NCBI RefSeq assembly: GCF_019399895.1
Contig: NC_091871.1
Span: 1,393,001 to 1,457,000 of the forward strand
Reading direction: 5' to 3'
Source of the DNA: Cardiocondyla obscurior
Lineage: Eukaryota; Arthropoda; Insecta; Hymenoptera; Formicidae
DNA: 64,000 nucleotides
The translations under genes were made by a program, and so were the position numbers. This document shows positions 60,245 through 64,000 of this stretch, piece by piece; the stretch's first letter is position 1; each line of letters begins with the position of its first letter. Under the pieces are notes generated by a model, which worked only from the letters and a program-made list of their open reading frames with translations, made no database searches and had not been told where the DNA came from.

Positions 60245-60885
60245 ATGAACAAGCTCGTACTTTTCTGCGCATTTGCGAGTTTAATTTCCCTGGCCTTTGC
60301 CGAAACCTGTCAGAAACCGGAGGTCGTGGCTTCGTCGTACGTGACGGAGGATGCCACGGTCCTCACAAATGTCGCCTTCACCATGCAATTCGTGCTGAAG
60401 TGCAGCAACGGCGTAAAGGGAATCAGCTTGTACGCGGAGGTTGAGGGCAAGACGCTGCCGGCCGTTCGGTTGAGCGCTGATAACAAATATCAGGTAACAT
60501 GTGTTACTTTCTGGCCTTAATTTAACGTAAAGAAATCAAACCGGGCCGCGTTTGAAATGAATAAAGATCGTAAAATCATCAATGATAAAATAATACTGAC
60601 GAAATAATTTTACTTGTGTATTAGATATCTTGGACGGAAGATGTTAAGAAGGCAAGATCTGGCGATTACTATATAAAGCTGTACGATGAGGAAAAATACG
60701 TTGCCGTTCGCAAAGCAATAAGAAACGGGGAAGATCCAGATAGCGTGAATCCCTTGACGGTGGTCGTTCTTAATAATCCGGGTGTTTTCCTCGGTCCTTG
60801 GGTGAATTCCGAATTTCTAGCTGCTTTCCTAGCTATACTCGTATCCTATTCCGCATTCACCGCAAAGTACAAACTTCTAGCGTAG
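60245..60885 (+). CDS. SSR4: Translocon-associated protein subunit delta (TRAP-delta)
   Basis: Subunit of the ER translocon-associated complex that assists Sec61-dependent insertion of secretory proteins. Exons 60245-60493 and 60625-60885 join in frame to 169 aa, about the family's 172. A signal peptide (about 1-19, ending SLAFA before ETC) is followed by the lumenal beta-sandwich with the Cys pair near residues 22 and 54 (ETCQKPEV, VLKCSNGV). The conserved GPWVNSEFLAAF comes next, then a single C-terminal membrane helix (LAAFLAILVSYSAFTAKY) and a very short cytosolic tail. The start is the only Met before a proper signal peptide. Tail-to-tail with PSMG2. Confidence 0.96.
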
Positions 60886-61228
60886 GAAATTTTGTTACTA
60901 AAAAAAATAAATATTTAAACAAAAGGTTGCAGCAAGTATTTGTGTGAAACCTGAGAAATTAAACTTAATAAATTAAGATCGTTTATTTACGTTTGTAAAT
61001 ACGAAAAAGTCGGCGTATATTACGATTTATTGTATTCATTCCATAAAGAATTAAGTTTCTCCATATAAAACACTTACAGTCTCAACTTTTGTACAATAAG
61101 GCTGTTATATAAAAGATTTAATTTACACTTTCAATTGTTAAATTGAATCCAGGCACCACCATGTAACCGTAACAAATTTACTATTGTCTTAAAATTAATG
61201 GAATAATATAAACTATGTACACGTGTGT
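60886..61228. other. Convergent 3' UTRs of SSR4 and PSMG2
   Basis: 343 bp of AT-rich sequence with AATAAA-like signals after SSR4 (AAAATAAATA near 60903). No other gene. Confidence 0.6.
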
Positions 61229-62057
61229 TCAATACAAGTCCTGTGACGGTGGCCTGCCAAACAAATGCTTCCAAGACAGTGGATACTTCAAATTATTGCT
61301 ACAGCTCGCTTCTAATATGCGTATCCACTGATTCAAATATTGCACAAGAGCCACCGCGTCTTCTCTGTTGTCCCCCTCCGAGCAGAATTTGAACAGGACG
61401 GCGCAAGGAACGTTGGCGCCTGATAAGAAAGTGAAGAGGCTTTTGGCGAATCCGCCCCCTGGTATCTGCAATCTTTCCTCCCCTTTCGGCGGATGTGAAA
61501 TCCAGTTGAGCTCGTCGAAGAGCTCGCCGGCCTTTGAACGTAAGCCGGCAGACGCGACGTATCTTAATTTAAGATGCTGTGGCTGGACTTCTTTTTTAAC
61601 GTAATCGTGACTGCTTGCTAGAATAATCACCTGCAAGAAAACGTTTTGTAGAAAGGAGGTAAGTAAAAAAAAAATAAAAAATTGGTGAAGGAATTAAAAT
61701 ACATTTGCGTTTAAAGAAAAATACCTTGGCTATTTTTTTCTCAGTGACAAATCGTCCCAGTTCGTTGAAGAATTCTGTGAGCTCGCCTACGTAGAGCGAC
61801 CGGATTTGTATGACAACGACGCGTTCTTTGCGCCCTGCGTAAATGTCGATCGCCGTGATGAGCTCGCTCGAACACTCGTCGTAGGCATTCGCGCCGACGA
61901 TGGGCACGAATGACGGGGTGAAAATTTGGCCGATCTTCGGGAGGTTAAGATTCGAAACGAGTAAATCGACGGACAACTGCCCAACGTTGCCGACCGCCAC
62001 CGACGGCAAAATGAGCGTGTAGCTCTCCAGGTCGATATCTTGCGTTAATTTGATCAT
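61229..62057 (-). CDS. PSMG2: Proteasome assembly chaperone 2
   Basis: Partner of PSMG1 (PAC1) in building the 20S proteasome alpha ring. Minus-strand exons 62057-61725 and 61630-61229 join in frame to 244 aa, similar to the family's roughly 264. It has the PAC2 fold sequence TLILPSVAVGNVGQLSVDLL, SNLNLPKIGQIFTPSFVPIV, the AIDIYAGRKERVVVIQIRS strand-turn region, and a C-terminal half with GGGFAKSLF. It ends LFGRPPSQDLY; family members typically end in a conserved P-x-S-W-K-x-L-F-G-x-x-x-P stretch, and PLSWKHLFGRPPS is present. Acts in the cytosol or nucleus. Its substrate family member PSMA4 is 52 kb away. Confidence 0.94.
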
Positions 62058-63538
62058 TTTTGGGATGATAATACTATTAATTTAGTTACAACCTGAGTTA
62101 AACACTGCCGAGCGTTGTCTCGCACATCGGAGTATCAGTGATGCGTCTCGACGATGATTCGGACGTATTTTAATACCGGCGAAATCCGCCCGCCGCTGTT
62201 ACTACGAATCGTGGATAGATCGGAAAAATATTATTATAAAAAAATTTATTAGTAAGTACTCCTCGATGATTAATTGATCGGATATATTTTAAAATAAATT
62301 AAAATAAATTATTTTTTATTTAAATTAAAATTAAGTAAATTAAATTAATAAAATGAGATAAAATAAAATAAAATAAAGTAAGTTATTTAAAAAAGTAATA
62401 AATTAGATTAAACTAATTAAATAAAATATATTAATTAAAACGCTTTCAATCGCGATTGGTCGATTCCTTTGTGCGCAAGAGACTAGTTAATCACCTTATA
62501 GTTCGAACAGAATAGTTAAAGGCGATTGGTTAATTTCTTTCGGTCGGTGTCTATCTCTCTTCTTTTAATACAGAAAAAGAGAGACAATCTCTACAACTAA
62601 TGCAGCCAGTACACTCGAGTAAAATGGACTTCCAGCCTTACGCAGGACTTTCTACTTCGTTATATTATCTTTCGGAGAAGGGTGTATGGACGTGTTGGTG
62701 AAGTGGCCACTACGACGCAGCTCTTACCTGCTTTTAACGTCGCGGTACTGTCAAATTAATCGGATATAATCTAATCTGGGACATGGCATGGTGATCGTGC
62801 ACAGATAACACCTGGAGGACTTCTCCTTTTAAAAATGGTGAGTGCGAGCCGAGACGAGCTAACGGAGAATAACCTCGTCTCTCCCAAGGAATGAGACGTC
62901 ACGCGAGAGGCAGGTTCACTAGCTCGAAATTAAACTCCGCACGGCTCGAAGCATAACTAGCATGACTTGTCGCTTGCCTTCGCTCACCTGGGCCGCGACT
63001 ACGGTCAAGAGCGAGGGGAGAACTAGTCGTCATATGGTGTACCCTAAGCACCTTGTTGTGTCCTTTGTATCTCGTTCTTCATCCTGAACTCTAACCTTGG
63101 AAATCATTTTCAGTTGAACCTTGGTGTGACGATGTCAATTTGGCATGATTTCAATTGGTCTTCAGTGTTCTGACTATCTATTTTTTTTTCTCCGAACAAG
63201 ATGCAAACCACAAGTCGTTAGCTGGCAGAGAGACGTCGAGTTTCGGGGGAGAAACAAGTGCCTATCTTGTTTCTCGTTACTTGCAGCTTGTGCCACACAT
63301 GTGCAATTTTTAATTCTATTCATATCTTAAATACGTTGTTTTAATTACGAAACGTGCGAATTAAGAGGATTATAAGAAAGCGGATTAAGTTGCATGTCAA
63401 TGAAACAGTTAGTATTGCGTGGCGCCGCCGACTCTCGACTTCTCTTTGCCACGTAGAATCTTTATAGCTGATCCTTGTACCTTTTTTGAGACGGGAAAAT
63501 AATACCTTGCTTGTGTAAAATTAGATTGTCATGATGCC
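62058..63538. other. Upstream region of PSMG2 and leader of the partial right-edge gene
   Basis: AT-rich 62220-62440 (a run of TAAAATAAA-type repeats), then a GC-richer leader. A small ORF 62600-62701 (33 aa) could be an upstream ORF. ATG|GTGAGT at 62835-62840 looks like an exon ending exactly on a start codon. No domain recognised. Confidence 0.4.
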
Positions 63539-63628
63539 ATGGAGAAGTTCCCGCTGAAAGCGTCCTTGAACTCGGCAATCCTTCATTCGAACGCTAATGC
63601 CGTTACATATCATTCCGTTGACGCAAAG
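63539..63628 (+). CDS. First coding exon of an unrecognised gene (partial)
   Basis: An ATG in good context (GCCATGG) opens 30 codons, beginning MEKFPLKASLNSAILHSNA, and ends in frame at a consensus donor AAAG|GTACGT. Above-average GC and codon composition suggest coding. The rest of the gene would lie beyond the right edge. No domain is visible in 30 residues, so the product is unknown. Confidence 0.4.
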
Positions 63629-63892
63629 GTACGTTGTTGGTATTAATCTGCAGCTTCTTGTGTTGCGTGGTACAGACTACACCGCCTGAAAAAATTTTTT
63701 TCCTTGTTCAATGTGTGATCTTTATTTTTATCTTCTTCATCCTGCATGTTTTTACGTGTTTTTATGTGTATTAATACTCTGTGTATATTTTTATACAAGG
63801 CGTCTGGTTCGTTTTATTACTTCTGAAATTTGTCGATAGATCGAAAAATTTTGAAAGTGACAAGACGAACCGTACATCCTGTATATCAAAGC

Positions 63893-63937
63893 CAGAGCTG
63901 TAAAAAAAAAAAAGTAGCGATTATTTATTCAGCTCTG
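63893..63937. mobile_element. hAT-like MITE, internally deleted copy
   Basis: 45 bp with ends CAGAGCTG and CAGCTCTG and the same AGTAGCG-ATTA core as the 188-bp copy. Flanked by ATCAAAGC (63885-63892) and ATCAAAAC (63938-63945), 7 of 8 matching, as for an 8-bp target duplication. Confidence 0.8.
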
Positions 63938-64000
63938 ATCAAAACTTGTCGAATATACTTTAAAAGTCATAAATCTTATTTTATTGAGGCAAACTTTTTA

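Noticed and set aside
8071..62057. Idea that PSMA4, PSMG2, SRP RNA, TRAP-delta, eRF3 and DNAJC11 form a functional proteostasis cluster
   Set aside because: They are spread over 54 kb on both strands with unrelated genes between; animal genomes rarely cluster such genes, and chance is sufficient.
1..64000. CRISPR arrays, bacterial operons, tRNA genes, rRNA genes
   Set aside because: None seen; the window is a spliced insect nuclear sequence. No cloverleaf or regularly spaced repeat array was recognised by eye.

Overview
This is an insect nuclear genome window, most likely hymenopteran (ant or bee). The genes are compact, split by many short GT-AG introns and packed head-to-head or tail-to-tail. 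The intergenic DNA is AT-rich but CpG-rich and carries small inverted-repeat elements. The myosuppressin peptide is the [10 protein letters not shown] form rather than the dipteran [10 protein letters not shown]. All gene calls come from reading splice sites and translations by eye; reading frames close across every junction listed.

Layout: (1) 1-4084 (-) Argonaute-2, cut off by the window edge, head-to-head with 5066-6551 (+) a GTSF1/Asterix-like CHHC zinc-finger protein. (2) 8071-9211 (+) proteasome alpha-4 (PSMA4). (3) 9676-9981 (-) SRP (7SL) RNA. (4) 10477-13710 (+) exocyst Exo84/EXOC8, convergent with 14153-15526 (-) SPAG7, an R3H protein. (5) 16462-19844 (+) translation release factor eRF3/GSPT, convergent with 21340-26125 (-) ACSS3-type acyl-CoA synthetase. 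(6) A gene-poor block, 26.1-47.0 kb, holding only myosuppressin (coding 41641-42168, likely promoter near 33.93 kb). (7) 47081-54290 (-) C2CD5 with an enormous disordered exon, head-to-head with 55102-57730 (+) DNAJC11. (8) 58869-59712 (-) a C1orf50/DUF2452 protein, head-to-head with 60245-60885 (+) TRAP-delta/SSR4, which is convergent with 61229-62057 (-) PSMG2. (9) 63539-63628 (+) the first exon of an unrecognised gene running off the right edge.

The most interesting observations follow. The Argonaute-2 has lysine where the first catalytic aspartate of the slicer tetrad should be, while its guide 5'-phosphate pocket and glutamate finger are kept. That gene shares a roughly 1 kb divergent upstream region with a GTSF1-like protein; GTSF1 proteins are known cofactors that accelerate PIWI slicing. 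A pair of short sequence blocks (17 identical bases plus a 44-nt exon-like block) occurs at two distant sites, 7.0-7.2 kb and 22.3-22.7 kb, and is not explained by any gene I recognise. Several non-autonomous inverted-repeat transposons are present, two of them from one hAT-like family with near-matching 8-bp target duplications.

Several housekeeping genes concern proteostasis and secretion (PSMA4, PSMG2, SRP RNA, TRAP-delta, eRF3, DNAJC11, Exo84, C2CD5). I see no evidence that this clustering is more than chance.
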